Notes under the pieces: generated by a model
The model's database searches: none
Told to the model about the DNA's origin: nothing
Seen by the model: only the letters and a program-made list of their open reading frames with translations
Made by a program: the position numbers and the translations under genes
Shown here: one piece after another, positions 35,401 through 48,450 of the stretch
How positions within the stretch are numbered: position 1 is the first letter of the stretch
Layout: every line of letters begins with the position of its first letter
NCBI RefSeq assembly: GCF_030272615.1
Contig: NC_081414.1
Location: 662,172,438-662,236,437, forward strand
From: Cryptomeria japonica
Taxonomy: Eukaryota > Streptophyta > Pinopsida > Cupressales > Cupressaceae
Length of the DNA stretch: 64,000 bases
Direction: 5' to 3'

Positions 35401-38016
35401 TTTCAAAATAGGTTCCTTAGCTTAGCGACCTCTTATGTTGTTTGCAAAGGCTATTTTAAAAGTTGTCTATCCAAAAATTGAAACAAAACCATAGCGAAAA
35501 ACAAAAATAGAAAAATTTAAACATTGAACAACATAAACCCTAGCAAAAAAGAAAAACTGAAAAATGCAAACATTAAACATAAACCTTAGAAGTTAGTAGA
35601 AACTAATTGAAAATTTGAAATAATATTAAAAAAACTAAACCCTAGTGAAAGAAGAAAAATGGTGAAACATTATTACATCCATTTCAAATGTGGTCGATAA
35701 ATGCATTTACTTGTCCCACCCTGTTGTGGAACACTGGGAACTAAACTGTAGCAATCTGTCATGTTCTTTTTAATTAAAAATATTAATGTTTTATTTTTTT
35801 GTGATCTTTCAGAGTTGGACAGAAGCTGCAGAATGGTTTTGTTTTTGCAATATTTGAGACGATCAACATATATGAACTTAAAAATAAATCTTCAAATATC
35901 AGCTATAAAATCTGTAGCATAATAACTTGCAACTTAGGAAAGGAGTTTCCAGATTTATTCATATATCTGAAAATATAAGTTTTGCTGTATGAAATTAAAT
36001 TAGTTTGCAATATTCTACAAATCAGTTTTAGGCATATCCATAAATTGTTCTCTGATACCTTGCTGAGAATGGACTGGAAGAGTAGTCTGCAAGTCTGATT
36101 CTGAAGGTGGTAGCCACTTAGGTCACTCAGCAAATGAGTTGCAGCCTGCTATAAGTCCGTCCTGTCTACTCCAAATCAACTCCTAGTGTTAAGCCAACTT
36201 GAGGCACTCCAAAATGTAGAAGTTTGCCTTCTAGTAACTAGACGCTTCTCCTTGAGAAACCTTTCACTTGTAAGAACTGGTTTGAGCTGATTTATTTCTG
36301 ATTTGCTGTTGTAATCACTTAAACCCTCTGCAATAAGGTAGAATACTTGTACAAACTGCTGTGAAGAGAAGAACCTTGTAACCCGGATGCTAGACAACAA
36401 TTAATTAGCTGTTTTACCTCCAAAAATGGTCAAGAAAGGGGTCGGCTAGACTAGCAGCCAGCTCACTCAGAAACTACTCCACAAAACCCCCTCAATCCCT
36501 TGAAATCAGCTACCAAATCTGCCCTTTTCCATTGCAAGGAATGAGACTGATCAATATCAATACTAATCAGCAGTTGTATTGATTTCTATGGGCTCCTATG
36601 CTTTCTAAGAGGAGTCAGCCTAACAAGAAGACACCTCACTCAGAAATCTATTTCAACAGCTCATAAAACTTGGAAACTCTAACAAAAGCTGCCTCTAGCT
36701 ATGTTGATGAAGAAGAACTATTACAACCAGCACCAAACAGCAAAGGTAATGGCTTTGCCTTGCTCCAAATATGCCCAATAAGGGGTCGTCCTAGCAAGAA
36801 TGTATCTCACTCAGCCACAACTAGCAAAACACGTCAAAACTGATTTTCCTTTGTGCCCAAATGAAACTCCTGAAGTAGAGCTTCCTCACACACCTTGAGA
36901 AGATTTTCTACAACTGCAGGTGTGATGACTTGTGCAGTTTTCTGTCTGCACAAGCTGCTCTAAACCCTAGGGTTTAGCTAAGCTTCTCTCAAGGGGCAAG
37001 AGTGAAAAATATCAAACATAACATGGCAAAGTGATTTCCAAGTTGCCTTTGTATCAAACTTTAAAACCCTACACCCTAATTAGGGTTTCTTTACGAAGTG
37101 CCACTTTATGATTTTAATTAGTGTTTTATTTAATTTCTAATGTCTTTTATTATCTTTTTTTTCTCCTCAAAAGGGTGGCCACTTTAAGTCACAATTTTTT
37201 TATTATTTCCAACTCCACTTAGTATGGTGTCCAAGGAAAGTGACTTTATTATAAAGTCATTTTCATAACTTTATAAATCCAGCTTTTAGAGTCACCTTTT
37301 AATATCATTTGCAATATTCCAAATAACCTCAAAATGCAATGAACTCCACTTTCTCTCTCGTAAAGCATCCATACTCTCTCTCTAAGATATTAGGTGATTT
37401 GTATCATAAAGTTCACTTTTGATGTTCCTAATTAAAGTTAAATATTTTTTTAACTTAACAACCTTTTTGCAATATCATAAAATAGTGCTTTTGATCCATC
37501 TTATTAATCTATGAGGACTTGGTGATAGATTAACCCTGATTGACTAATGCTGACTAAGAAGGGGACAGCACAGAAACTAATTGAAAATTTGAAATAAAAT
37601 TAAAAAAAGTAAACCCTAGTGAAAGAAGTAAAAAGCTGAAAAATTGTTACGTACATTTCAAATGCAGTTGATAAATGCATTTACTTAGTCCATGATCACT
37701 TAGTATCACACAATATCACCTTTAGACAAATCCAATCTTCTTAATGTGGTGTTAGGTTGAAAGATCAAAGGAGGTGTAGAAAATGAAATTTGAGTGTTTA
37801 TGGGCAGATTGTTCCTTTTTTGCACAATGCAATTATTTACCATGGACTTGCCAAGTTTGGCGATTTTCTATGTGAGTTTCGATCAAGTAGAAATACTCTA
37901 GGGTCGCTATTCTTGGTTTTGAACACAAGGAATCCATTATGAATTTTTGTTACTAGTTTGATATATAATGGTCATGGTATAAAAATTCCCTTGGCAATTC
38001 ATAGATTCTTGAGTAC
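35401..38016. other. Non-coding stretch with two repeat structures
   Basis: No gene is supported. A 115-bp direct repeat (35598-35712 and 37572-37686, AGAAACTAATTGAAAATTTG at its left edge) brackets about 1.86 kb. Inside, three diverged units about 172 bp apart start near 36436, 36607 and 36780 and share CTCACTCAGAAA or CTCACTCAGCCA words. CCCTAATTAGGGTTT occurs at about 37074, as in the giant LTR promoters. Confidence 0.5.
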
Positions 38017-38564
38017 TGTTGTGACCTTTTTCACACATCGCCCCATTGCAAATGGGGAACCCCAATTTTTTTGCTTTTTAGGTCGCCAATCTTCGCGAGT
38101 CTAGAGTTAGGGGTTTTAAAGACTTTTTCTAAAGTCCTCAGATCAATTGGATCAATCATGATCAAATGGGCATTTTGACATCACAAAAGTGCTAAGGCAA
38201 GCCAAAGGATGAAAAAACGCAATTGCTTGAGGTCAATTTTGACAATTTCCTATTTTTGTAGGATTCTGCTTTTTTGCTTTTTCATTTTTGGCACTTTGGG
38301 ACCAATCGAGGGAGTCGCTTTTTCGCTTGCTTTTTTACTTTTTGGAAAGTTGACCTAGGATTAGATCATTTAGGTCATAACAATGAGGTTCTTGTTTTTA
38401 AAATGAAAAGTTTGTATCTTCAAGGTGAGAAATTAAGAAAATTCTCTATACAAGGCATTGATCCAAAAATTTCTAGATAAACATGGTGATGAGCAAGGAA
38501 TTAACTTAGTGTTCATGGCAAGGAGGAAAATCCTAGAACAAGCTGAACTCCACCATCTCAAAAT

Positions 38565-39110
38565 GAGAAAATCTTAATCCAAGGTAAAGTCTTCCCAAGC
38601 CTTGGTAAAATGTCTTGAACCATGGCAAAGTCCACCCAAGCAAAGGTTAAAAAATCTTTGACCAAGCTGAAGTCCGCCATGGCATGAGGAGGAAAATCCT
38701 AGAGTAGTATGAAGTCCGTCCAAGCTTTGTAGAAAATGTCTCGAAGCATGATGATGTCCACCCTCCACATGAAGAAAATGTCTCAAGACATGGCAAAGTC
38801 CGCCCATCATTTTTAGAAAATGTCTTAAAACATGGTAAAGTCCGCCCAAGCCTTGGTAAATGTCTTGAAACATTCTAAAGTCTGCCAAAGCATGAGAAAA
38901 ATAATCCTAACCAATGGCCAAGTCCGCCCTAGGAGGATAGGTAAAAAGTTTGGCAAGTGTGAAATCCAAGGTGAAGTTTGCCCAAGAAGAGAAAATGTAG
39001 GGAAGATTCTTTGCCAACACATCAACAAGATAGAAGAAAAAATGGCTAAGTGTGAAATTTCGCCAAGGAGGAAGGAAGGAATATTCTTTGGGAATCTTCT
39101 AGAGGGATAA
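38565..39110 (+). repeat. Tandem repeats in U3 of giant LTR copy 3
   Basis: Roughly 50-62-bp diverged units carrying AAAGTCCGCCCAAGC, CTTGGTAAAATGTCTTG and CATGGCAAAGTCC words, about eight units. They occupy the same place as the repeats of copy 2. Confidence 0.7.
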
Positions 39111-39649
39111 AGTCGCCATCTTTAGGAGAGAAAAACAAGGAAGAAGATATGTGAAAGGGCTAGGTTCCTTGAACCTATTAAAAAAAACAAAAAGATGCTA
39201 AAGAAGTTTGAACTTCTTAGCTCTCTCTCAGATTTCAAGAGGAAAGAAGGCATTTAAAGAGCAACAGCAAGTGAATTTCTGAGTTTTGTGAAAGTATTAA
39301 TCAATTTCTTGAAGGATCTCATCTTCTTTCAGAACTGACAACAAATTTTCCATCAACTTTTGGAGTTAAAAGTATATTTTTCAGTTTAAAATTTGAGCTG
39401 TGGACTGATTTTTCTTTTTTATCATTTTTTTTTTTTTTACAAAGGCTAATCTTCACAAATTTTACTAATTGTTGAGCGGATTCTTTTCATACATAGTCTG
39501 ATTTTTCACAGAATTTCAAATTTATGACAGGCTGAAGGTGAAAAGTTGAGACAACAAAGTTCAAAATCAGGAATAAAATCTCATTAGACTTAGAATTCAC
39601 ATATTGAAAGTTATATTAATTTAATTTCTTTGCCTTTTTCAGGGAATAG

Positions 39650-42600
39650 ATGACCACTCAAGGAGGACTTTCAAGGAAAGTTCAAATGAAGTTTACCAGC
39701 AAGGGAGTGCAGCCGGAATCTAAAATCATTTCAAAATGGAAAAAGGTTGAAGACACCAACCTTGGCCATGCTGATTTCCATGACTTCAAGAAAAGAATTT
39801 ACGGACATGACGGGTATCTACCTACAACAATCTCTCGGATGATGAGAAACGGTATTATCCAGGCAGCTGGATTTCCACCAGTAGTAGAGAGTAATGAATT
39901 AATTGTAGACTGTGCCATACACTACAATGCCCAAGAAAGGCAGATTGTTGCACCTGATGGAAGAGTATTGGCATACCTTGAAGAAGTTGCTGTCAAAGAA
40001 GCATTCAAGATTCCTATCTACCATGCAACCATGTTCAAAACCAAAGAACAAACTACAAGGTTTTATGAAGCACAACTTGAACCTTGTGCAACAACTATCA
40101 ACAAACTATGGTTAGAGAAACCAAGGCCTAGCTACAAAAAGATGCCAAAGAAACTTCTTCACACAGATTTTAAAGAAGATTATGGAGATATTCTCTTGGT
40201 ACTCAGTAGAGTAATGGGCAGTCCTCAAGGTGTGCCATTTGAAACTTGAATGTTTTATTTCAGAGATGAAATCACTGCAGGACTTAAGATTTTCAATTGG
40301 GTGAGAATAGTCAGTGATACTATAGATGAACAACTAAGAAACTTGGAAAGAACAAAATCCTTCTATATGAGTTCTTATGTTATTTACCTACTTGCCATAA
40401 ATTACAAGTACATAGGATTAATTTGCAGAGGTACAGTAGGTAATGGTGAGAATGAAATCAATGTACATGATTGTTACCCACAATTGTAGTTTCATGAGAA
40501 ATCTCATTTCAAGCGAGTAAATGATGCATTTTTGATGTATATCACTGGAGTATTACAAAGAGGAACTCATTAGAGACTAACTCAAGAAGCTAAAGACTTA
40601 ATAAGCAGATTTGGATCTTGGTTTATTCAGTATCCAAGATTCACATAATTGAGAATTCAGGGATTTACTGGGTGTCCTTACAGACTTACAATTTATCTCA
40701 CCAATAGAATGATACTGCTTTGAAGTTTTAAGACAGCTAGAGACATATGAAAGCTTCTAGAGAGGAAAACACAAGTCTGGAATTTCTTTTCCATTTTTTA
40801 TTGGAAAAATGCTAGAATCTTGTTCAGCAACACAAGCAATTGAAAGTGCAAGGATAGAGATGCAATGGTATCCATTTATCTTCTACTGATCTTGAGCAAA
40901 CTTCAATCCTCATAATCATATTGGATCAGTAAATGGAGAAAAATACAACCACAAAATGGATCTTGAAGACTTTTGGGCTAATGTAACAAATGAATTTGAT
41001 ATCAGGAAACGAATGTGGTCAAGATTACTCGTGAATTTGATCAGGACAACTAATTTTTTCTGTGTGCCTAACCAGTTAGAAGATGATGGAGAATACACAC
41101 AAGCACGATATGATGAGGGCAAACCTCTTTTTGCAATAAGATGGTTTGATCCTAAATTTGCAGATTTGACCACCCTGATGAGGCTAGTTGTTAAATATAC
41201 AAAATGGTGGGTTGATCAACAAATTCAGGAGCTGAAATGAAGAAATATGCCTCTTACGTACAATTTGATGCACATTATGGAGTCATATTCTTCCAATAAT
41301 GATGAAGCATCTCAAAATGCTGACCCGCCAGAAAGTATAACATAAGGAAGAGAAAGGAAACTAGTAAAAGTTCTACAAGGTCAAAAGGAAAGAAAATTAC
41401 AAATGAAGGAGCTGTTGGAAAGAAGCAAAGGTCAGGTCAATCTCATTCCTCTATTAGCACATCATCCAGAAATTTGAACAATATATCAATTCTTGAAAAC
41501 GAACCACTAGGTGAGATGAAAATCCCTTCCCCAATCCGTGAAGAAAGAAACGTGGAAGTTATTCAATAGGAAGCTCAATAGCAACCATTTGCTTCAAACA
41601 TGAAAATAATAGAATTATAAAGTGATGAGATGAATATCCTAGATGGAGAATTCTAGGAAGGAATGATTTTTGCTCTTTGAGGAGTTGATGATAATCCATG
41701 TGTTGAAAACAATCAAGAGGAAGAAGAAATTGAGCAACCTACAATTCCCGATTGGGTAAAAGAGAGGATGAAAGTAAAAGCACCTATGGAAATTCAGCAA
41801 GAAGATGATACAATAGATTTCTTGGCTAGGTTAGAAAGGGTTACAATAAAGAAAACAGCCAAGAAGTATTCCTTGATCCAAAAGGACAATGCAAGATTTC
41901 GTTGAGTTCAAGTAGCTGTGCCAAAAGCTGATAAGGCAAAAGAAGATATTACTCCTGGAGAGTATGAAGTAACAATTATCAACTTGGGCCCAACCACTAA
42001 AAAGCAAGAAGTTCAAGAATTGGATGATTCAGTTAAGACAATCAAGGATAGATTGAAGAAAGAATATAAAAGAAATAGGAATTAAAAATAGAGGTTGAGC
42101 AACTGAGATGTTATATCCAACATTTAATCTATTCTATTACTCAAGAAGATACAACAGTCCCTCCGCTCTTGGCTCTTCCACAAGAAATAGTTGGAGACTT
42201 TGAAGAAATGAAGGTGACAACTAAAGAAACTAAGGAATGGATGACATACATCAATAATGAATTTGTCACTTTCGTAGAAGAATTGATATTGGCATATGGG
42301 TAAATTTCTTCATTACTATCTAGAGTTCAAGACATGGCAGAAATGTGGGAGGATCTCCAAAATATTCAAGATAAAGTAATCCCATGCTTGAAGGTGTTGA
42401 AAGGAATTCCCAAACATGAATTAATAGATGGACAAGTAATTTGCAGTTAGAGACATCTATGACTTCAACACATGGTATTGGGCATTGATAGCAAGAAATG
42501 AAGTTTTAGAAAGGGTGAAGGATGATGGTGTCAAAATTGAAGAGCTGATTAAAGAAATTCAAAATAAGATTTTCCTTGTAGCCATTGATGTGCTTGGAAA

Positions 42601-42900
42601 GGAAGCAATTCGAGAAAATGAAATGAACATGTAAAATCTAAAGATCAAAGCTCAAGAGAATTTCTTCACTTTCACAGGACCAATTCTTAAGCAAAATTTG
42701 ACTAAGGCAGCCACCTTCTTTTCCACCAAGAATGCCTTTTAGAAATAGGAACTAGATTGGGAGAATGCTTTTGCTACCTATGTTGATGACTTGGACCTGA
42801 TCGAATTCAAGATAAATATGCTGCCACATGTCACAATGGAAGAGGTTAATCCTCTGTGTCTAGTTTCATCGAATATGCTGCCACAGAAAAGGGATAAGGA
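39650..42900 (+). pseudogene. ORFX, copy 3 (broken)
   Basis: ATG at 39650, 7 bases after an intron-acceptor-like CTTTTTCAG. The first 199 codons are open (SKWKKVEDTNLG, AAGFPPVVESNELIVDCA, VAPDGRVLAYLEE, EAFKIP). A TGA at 40247-40249 ends this frame and homology resumes in the next (FNWVRIVSDTIDEQL, TKSFYMSSYVIYLLA, VHDCYPQL, then GSWFIQYPRFT after more stops, and LVNLIRTTNFFCVPNQLEDD). The C-terminal part aligns with copies 1 and 2 (VQVAVPKADKAKEDITP, INLGPTTKKQE, DKVIPCLKVLK). Over ten lesions in total. The basic middle segment is poorly preserved. Confidence 0.7.
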
Positions 42901-43053
42901 TGCATTCTTCTAGAAAAAAGCTCCCCGTGACCCGTCTTTCTTTTTTTTGCTCTTGTTGGATAACTATTGTAAATTCTATTCAGGGTATCTGTGTTTCGAT
43001 CTCGGCCATTGATTTGTGTTTGATCTAGGCCTTTCGTTCATTTTCAAAAACTC

Positions 43054-43070
43054 TATTTAAGCCCCTCTTC
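43054..43070 (+). promoter_or_regulatory. LTR core promoter, giant LTR copy 3
   Basis: TATTTAAGCCCCTCTTC corresponds to TATATAAGCCCTC and TATATAAACCCTC in copies 1 and 2, and is followed by TTTGTTTGGGAGAGATT as in copy 2. The upstream telo-box palindrome is not recognisable here. Confidence 0.5.
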
Positions 43071-43407
43071 TCTCATTTGTTTGGGAGAGATTGGCGAAAT
43101 TGTTGCTTAAGACTATTATGATAATAAAGTTCATTTGCATAGCTTTGAATCTCTATGTTATCTCATAGTTGCATGGTTTCATATTTTCTTCAACATAAAA
43201 TAGAATTTGCTTTATTAAAGTTATTAAAATGAATGCAAGATTTGATAGTATTGGTTGGTGAAATCATTGCTCATACTTTTGATGAACAGATGATTTTTGT
43301 TCATTGTGAAAAGTTAGCCTGAGCATATTTTGTGGATGTTTAACTTCTACCTACGGATAAGTATTGTTTATTTTGATGGTATTATTCATGGTATGAAAAT
43401 TCTAAGC

Positions 43408-43545
43408 ACAACCCTTGAAGATTGTACCCACTTTGTTTAGTTGTTTAAATTAGTGAACCAAAGCGTGGTTTAGATTACAACCCTTGAAGATTGTACCGAC
43501 TTTGTTTAGTTGTTTAAATTAGTGAACCAAAGTGTGGTTTAGATT
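43408..43545 (+). repeat. 69-bp tandem duplication in the leader of copy 3
   Basis: Units 43408-43476 and 43477-43545 start ACAACCCTTGAAGATTGTAC and differ at two positions. The other two giant LTRs have a single unit here, so the duplication is specific to this copy. Confidence 0.85.
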
Positions 43546-43906
43546 CACCCAATCTCCACTGTCTCTTAAATTCCTAGGAATAGTATAGAATTCTTGAATC
43601 CTTTTCCTTTTTTTCTTTCTTTTTGAAATCCAAAATCAAAAATCCCCCAAAAATAAAGGGTTTTCATAGCTGAAAGTTTTCATTGTGAATGAAATTTCCA
43701 AGTTCCTCTTGGATTACCAGCATACATCACCAAATGAGCTATATCCAACATTAAAGTCGCTAGTTCGTAGTAAAAACATTGGAATCGCCATATGATCTTC
43801 TTTGCAATCTTAGCATACATAATGTTTTTATTCAAGAGAAGATAGAGTGTCTTTTGGGCTTCTTTATTTTGTGTTCGATGTGTCATAAAACATACACCAA
43901 CATAAT

Positions 43907-43920
43907 TGGTGCTAGAAGGA
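43907..43920 (+). other. Primer-binding-site-like sequence after giant LTR copy 3
   Basis: TGGTGCTAGAAGGA lies four bases after the CAACA end. Position and the TGG start fit a primer-binding site, but the tRNA partner was not identified and the sequence may be mutated. Confidence 0.5.
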
Positions 43921-43985
43921 AGGCATCTAAAGAGAAATTTCAAACTATTGAAGATTTTTGCAGCATGATTCCAAATGGTTCTACC

Positions 43986-46981
43986 TGAGGAGGATTTATT
44001 TTTAGGTGAGCAACAGGATATTATTTCGTAGTTGAACACTCTTGCCAGGAGAAATCGAAGTAGTGCTCTTGAGTTTAGGCAAGTAGGAGTTGTTATTGAC
44101 AAAGAAGAGCAATTGGGTCAACAATCCCCAATCATTTTTCAAAGAGCAGTTCCTCCTGTGCCTAACATGAGCATCCCAACAAATCAACCACATCCAGCAC
44201 GCCAATAGAAGAAGAAATATGATTCAAAATGGTACTTCCAGATAGTGGCATTATTCTAGTACTTAAACTAGATTTTGGCTTCCAGGACGAGCAGGAAGAT
44301 GTTATTTCAGAATTGTACACCCTTGCATGGAGAAGTAGGAGAAATGCTCTTGATTGGTTTTGGATGTGCTTTATCCGTGAACAAGAAGAATGAAAGGCCC
44401 AACACATTGTGGCTGATTTTCGAAGAGCATTTGCAGCACAAAGAAATCAAGCGAATCCTCAACTTGCTCCCGCAAATACCCAACCAACACTTGCAAATCT
44501 TCAACAGAATCGAACAAAGTCACGCTAGATAGCATTAATTCCTTCTCACCTGACAAATTCCAAAGAGTCTTAAGATCAGCTGCAAGCTTATCCAAATAAT
44601 TTGTAGAGTTAGAATCTTCTACTAGATCAAAGCAGAGGGAAAAGATAGTTTCGTCAAGCGAAGAAGAAAATCCATCAAGCAAAGAAGTGCCCACTAAAGA
44701 TGATATTTCCAGTTTATTCCATATTTCGAGTTTGTTCCAAACTCTGCAGTCTAAAATCTCTGGATCAATTGACTCCAATTCAAGTAGTTCCACCACTAGT
44801 TATCCCACAAACTCTAGTTCAAGCAGGAGTACATCAAGCAAATGTCCCAATAGCATGGCGTCTAGCTAGTTCGTCTTCTATGGTATTTACTATTTACCAT
44901 GACATGCCCAAGAACCCGGAACAATTTTGTTCCAAGTTCCACAATGGTGATATGAGCCACACTACGGAAGAACATATCAATATTTTTGAAGATCTCCTCC
45001 AAAATAGATATATTCAAGAAGAAGTTGCTTGCAGGTTGTTCTCATATACTTTTGACGATGAAATGTCTTATTGGTACATCCACTTGCCAGTTGACTCTAT
45101 CCACAATTGGCAGGAGATGAAAGATACTTTCTTACAAAAATTCAGATCGCCTACCACTCTAGAAGATTTATATAGATAGTTTGTGGAAATAAAAAGACAA
45201 GAGCATGAACCAATTAGCACTTTTAACAACAAATTCCATAAGGCTTATACAAGATTGCGTGATCTATACAATATAGACAACGCTACAACATTACCAGTCT
45301 ATTATGTAGCCTTGGATTGCCTCACGATGATGTTTGTGAAAACAAATAACCCACTCCCGTTGAGTCTAAAAGAAGCTTATGCTATAGCAGTCACGGTGAG
45401 TAATGATCTAGGAATAGGAGCTGCCTCATGGCCACTCAATTATTTCGGAAATCTCGCCATCCAAAACTAAATTCAAGGGATCAATTGTGCATTGGCTCAA
45501 CACATGCTTGTCATAAATCCGGTTCCCACTCCAAATAATCAATTGGTCCTTCACCCAGGAGCGCCTCTTTCTCAAGCGCCTTCATGATAACTGGTGTATT
45601 TTCAAAATGCAATGACCTTAGTTCGAACCCAGGAAGAAAAGGATGAGATGAAGGAATTGATTGACTTAGTCAAGAAGCTGTCCACTGAAGTAACGTATTT
45701 GAGGGGTCAGAATAATCAAATACAAAACATGCAGAGAAACTATCAGTCACATCAAGGAAATTACCAAAGTCTAGGTCCTTGTGGATATCAAGGAGTCAAT
45801 CAAGGAAATAATCCAAATTTTCAAGAGAATAACCAAGGTTTCCATAACAACAATCGAGCATACCAAAAGAGAACATGGAATACTGCACCGAATAACGGAA
45901 GTGTGCCTTCACCCTTGGATAATCCGCTTGCTTTTGATAAGGTTTTCTTAGCTAAATCAACATAATTGGATTGGTGCAGATTACACAACACGAATCAGCA
46001 TAATGAATTAAATCGTCATGAGTTTCAAGTAGCAGCGGGCATTGTCAAAAATGACAAAAGAAATACAGAGATGTCAGAAAATCATTCAATAATAGGATAT
46101 GAATTGGTTCCTGCGCCAAGATATGATCAAGCTTTGGTCCTGGAAGAATACAAATTTCCGTTTGGATCCCAAGAACATATTTTTTACATCAACCAAATCA
46201 TAGATTTCCACTTGCATTTGCCAACGGTCCAATGGAGGTGCCACGATATCAATCTCAAGTTTCGCCAAATGAACCAGTCACAAGCAATGGTTACAATTTT
46301 CCTCCACTTTATGATAGTGTCATTATAGAAGGAACAAAGGAAGTACAATAAGCTCAACAAATGTTAGGGAATCCGATGAAGGTATATCAAATAAATTTTC
46401 GGGATAAGGAGTCGTTGACTACGCCAATCCCACCAAGTAATTTCCAAACACCTCCCCATCAAAATGCGAGCAACGTTCCAAGTCCTCCAAAAGATTCTCC
46501 AGAATATAGGCAGCCCAATGGTCAACAAAGTGATCAACAAAATGCTTAGGAGAGTGAAAGAAGACAACAATCTGCTCCACAAATAGAACGATAGAGGAAT
46601 GATTTTCCTAGAGATGAATTGAAGAAATTAGGTTCGTATGTGCTAGAAGAATTTAAGAAGATCAAAGTCATCTTGCCTTTGATTGAATTAATGAGAGTTC
46701 TTGAAATTTGGGAAACATTATTGGGTAGTTTGACTAATACTACTATTCCACAAAGCACACCAAATGTTCCTAGAAATGCCAACAATGCTCCGCAATTCGA
46801 TGTAGCGTCTCTTACAAATATTGTTCAAGACAAACCTCCCTTGTTCCACAATGCGTTTGATGCACCCAAACAACCAAGTTATGTAGTTGTAATTCATAAT
46901 TCATGTGATGATCCCATAGAGAAAAATATATCGCCAAGCATGGATCTACCTCAAAAGGAACCAAGTGCTAATAAATATTGA
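43986..46981 (+). pseudogene. Ty3/gypsy gag
   Basis: A retrotransposon-gag domain is clear at 44880-45470: PEQFCSKFHNGDMSHTTEEH, FDDEMSYWYIHLPVDSIHNW, MKDTFLQKFRSPTTLEDLYR, IKRQEHEPISTFNNKFHKAY. It is followed by a glutamine/asparagine-rich part (45590-45930) and a WCRLHNTNQHNELNRHEF segment that resembles a zinc-binding motif of plant gypsy gag. At the N-terminal side a segment is duplicated (about 43992 and 44272). Several stops break it. Protease and pol are absent; homology fades after 46981 before the minus-strand copia. It is the internal region belonging to giant LTR copy 3. Confidence 0.8.
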
Positions 46982-47385
46982 TTATTTTAATCATTATATT
47001 AAATGACATGAAGTAATTTAATATGGATGTTTTTGGTACTATAGCTGAACAAGCAAGATCAAACTTGAGTTCGAAGCCAATTCCACTTAATTTTGAAAGG
47101 ATTAAAAGTAATATAAATCTTGTAAGGTTCGTTTCATGATAATATACACACACTCAAGAAATAGTGCATGGTATTTACATGTTATAAGTAGATTTGCACA
47201 AAAGAAATGAATTTGGGAGGTTTATTTAGTAGTTTTTCAATGAATAAAAGGATGGTGTATAAACAATGAGAAATGTTGGTTAGAAAGTAACTAGTTTATC
47301 AACAACCTAGAACTACCTGTGGTATAAACAATAATGATAAGACTTGTTATTTATGTTAATAATTATAAGATTTGGCTATGAAGTT
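46982..47385. other. Tail of the gag-bearing element, no recognisable domain
   Basis: A short + strand reading (MDVFGTIAEQARSNLSSKPI at about 47022) may be eroded retroelement coding DNA, but no protease or pol motif could be found. Confidence 0.3.
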
Positions 47386-47902
47386 TGTCACCCAAGATCT
47401 AGAGGCCTAATGGAAAACACAATAACAAGAGAGAAATAATTTGACAAGAATAAATTGTATTCTCATTAATGATGCAATACAAATGGATCAACTGGATCGA
47501 ATGAATATTACATAGGAGACCCCTTGGTTATATAGCCAAGGCGAGAACATAGGAGTGCATAAGATTACAACAAGTGTCATAATCTTATGACATGAAACAA
47601 AAAGTGAAAAGCTATCATCTCACCTAAAGTGGAAAAGTGATAGTGTGATAACAACACTAAAGGTGGATCACCCACCAAAGATGGAAAAGTACAGCCACAA
47701 AAGTCGGATTTGATTATTTGATAAAGGCACTAAAGATGGAGACACCACATAAAGTGGAAATGCTCCAACAACTCCTATGTAGTTCCCTAAGTAAGCTTAA
47801 GTGATGTGTAATTAAGACCTAGATGAGAAATAACCTAGGTAAAATACCTTAATTAAACCAACAATAATCATACAAGGATGTAATATTGTATTTATTCTAA
47901 CA
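47386..47902 (-). repeat. 3' LTR of a minus-strand copia element
   Basis: On the minus strand it starts TGTTAGAATAAATAC (from 47902) and ends GGGTGACA (47386). The DNA to its right encodes the end of copia RNase H on the same strand, so this is the 3' LTR. No clear target duplication was identified on the left. Confidence 0.7.
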
Positions 47903-48450
47903 ATCTCTGTTTATTACGTCATTGTCAAAAGAGTATAAGTCAAGAAGCTCTAGGAAGCTTTAAATTTTATGGCAGCAAGAGATTTGATGAAAATATCTGC
48001 ACCGTGCTCTTGAGTTCAACGATATTGGAGCTGAATATTTTATTTGTTGCAGATGCTTGTGAATATATTGGACCGAACCTCAATGTGTTTTGTGCACTCA
48101 TGAAAAACAGGATTTTGAATAAGCTTCAATAGTCTCATTGTTGCAAAATGGAACAATAGGTGTGTACACACATTCTTGTCAAGATGTGACATTATGTGTT
48201 GCTTCATAGACAACTTCACTTACGATATGATATTTGTTTTTGTGAGTGAGCAATAATGTCTTGCTTTTTAATCTCCCATGGTACTGGCCTATATTTCAAA
48301 AAGAAAACAAAGATTGAAGTAGGTTTGTCATCAACAAAATCTACATAGTCCACTTTGTGTATCCTTGCAAAGAAAAATGTGCATTTTATTTATATTTATG
48401 CCCATACTCCATTGCACTATGGTTGCATCTCAAAACTTGCGTTGTTGCTT
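47903..48450 (-). pseudogene. Copia RNase H remnant, minus strand
   Basis: Read on the minus strand with frame changes: a TKW..VDFVDDKPTS-like segment, PVPWEIKKQDIIAHS, then LIQNPVFHECTKHIEV and GADIFIKSLAAIKFKA. These match the Ty1/copia RNase H end (usual forms DDRKSTSGY, VFHERTKHIEV, ADIFTKSL). Upstream RT was not recognised. A fragment of an old element. Confidence 0.7.

Larger units (their letters stand above)
38017..43902 (+). mobile_element. Giant ORFX-bearing 5' LTR, copy 3
   Basis: Starts TGTTGTGACC, matching the start of copy 2 through CACACAT-G, CCATTGCAAATGGGGA and TTTTTGCTTTTTAGG. Ends ACACCAACA. Length 5,886 bp. Contains the tandem-repeat U3, ORFX, a second promoter and an R-U5-like leader in the same order as the other copies. 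It is followed after four bases by a primer-binding-site-like TGG and then by gag, so it is read as the 5' LTR of a Ty3/gypsy element whose right part is missing. Confidence 0.7.
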
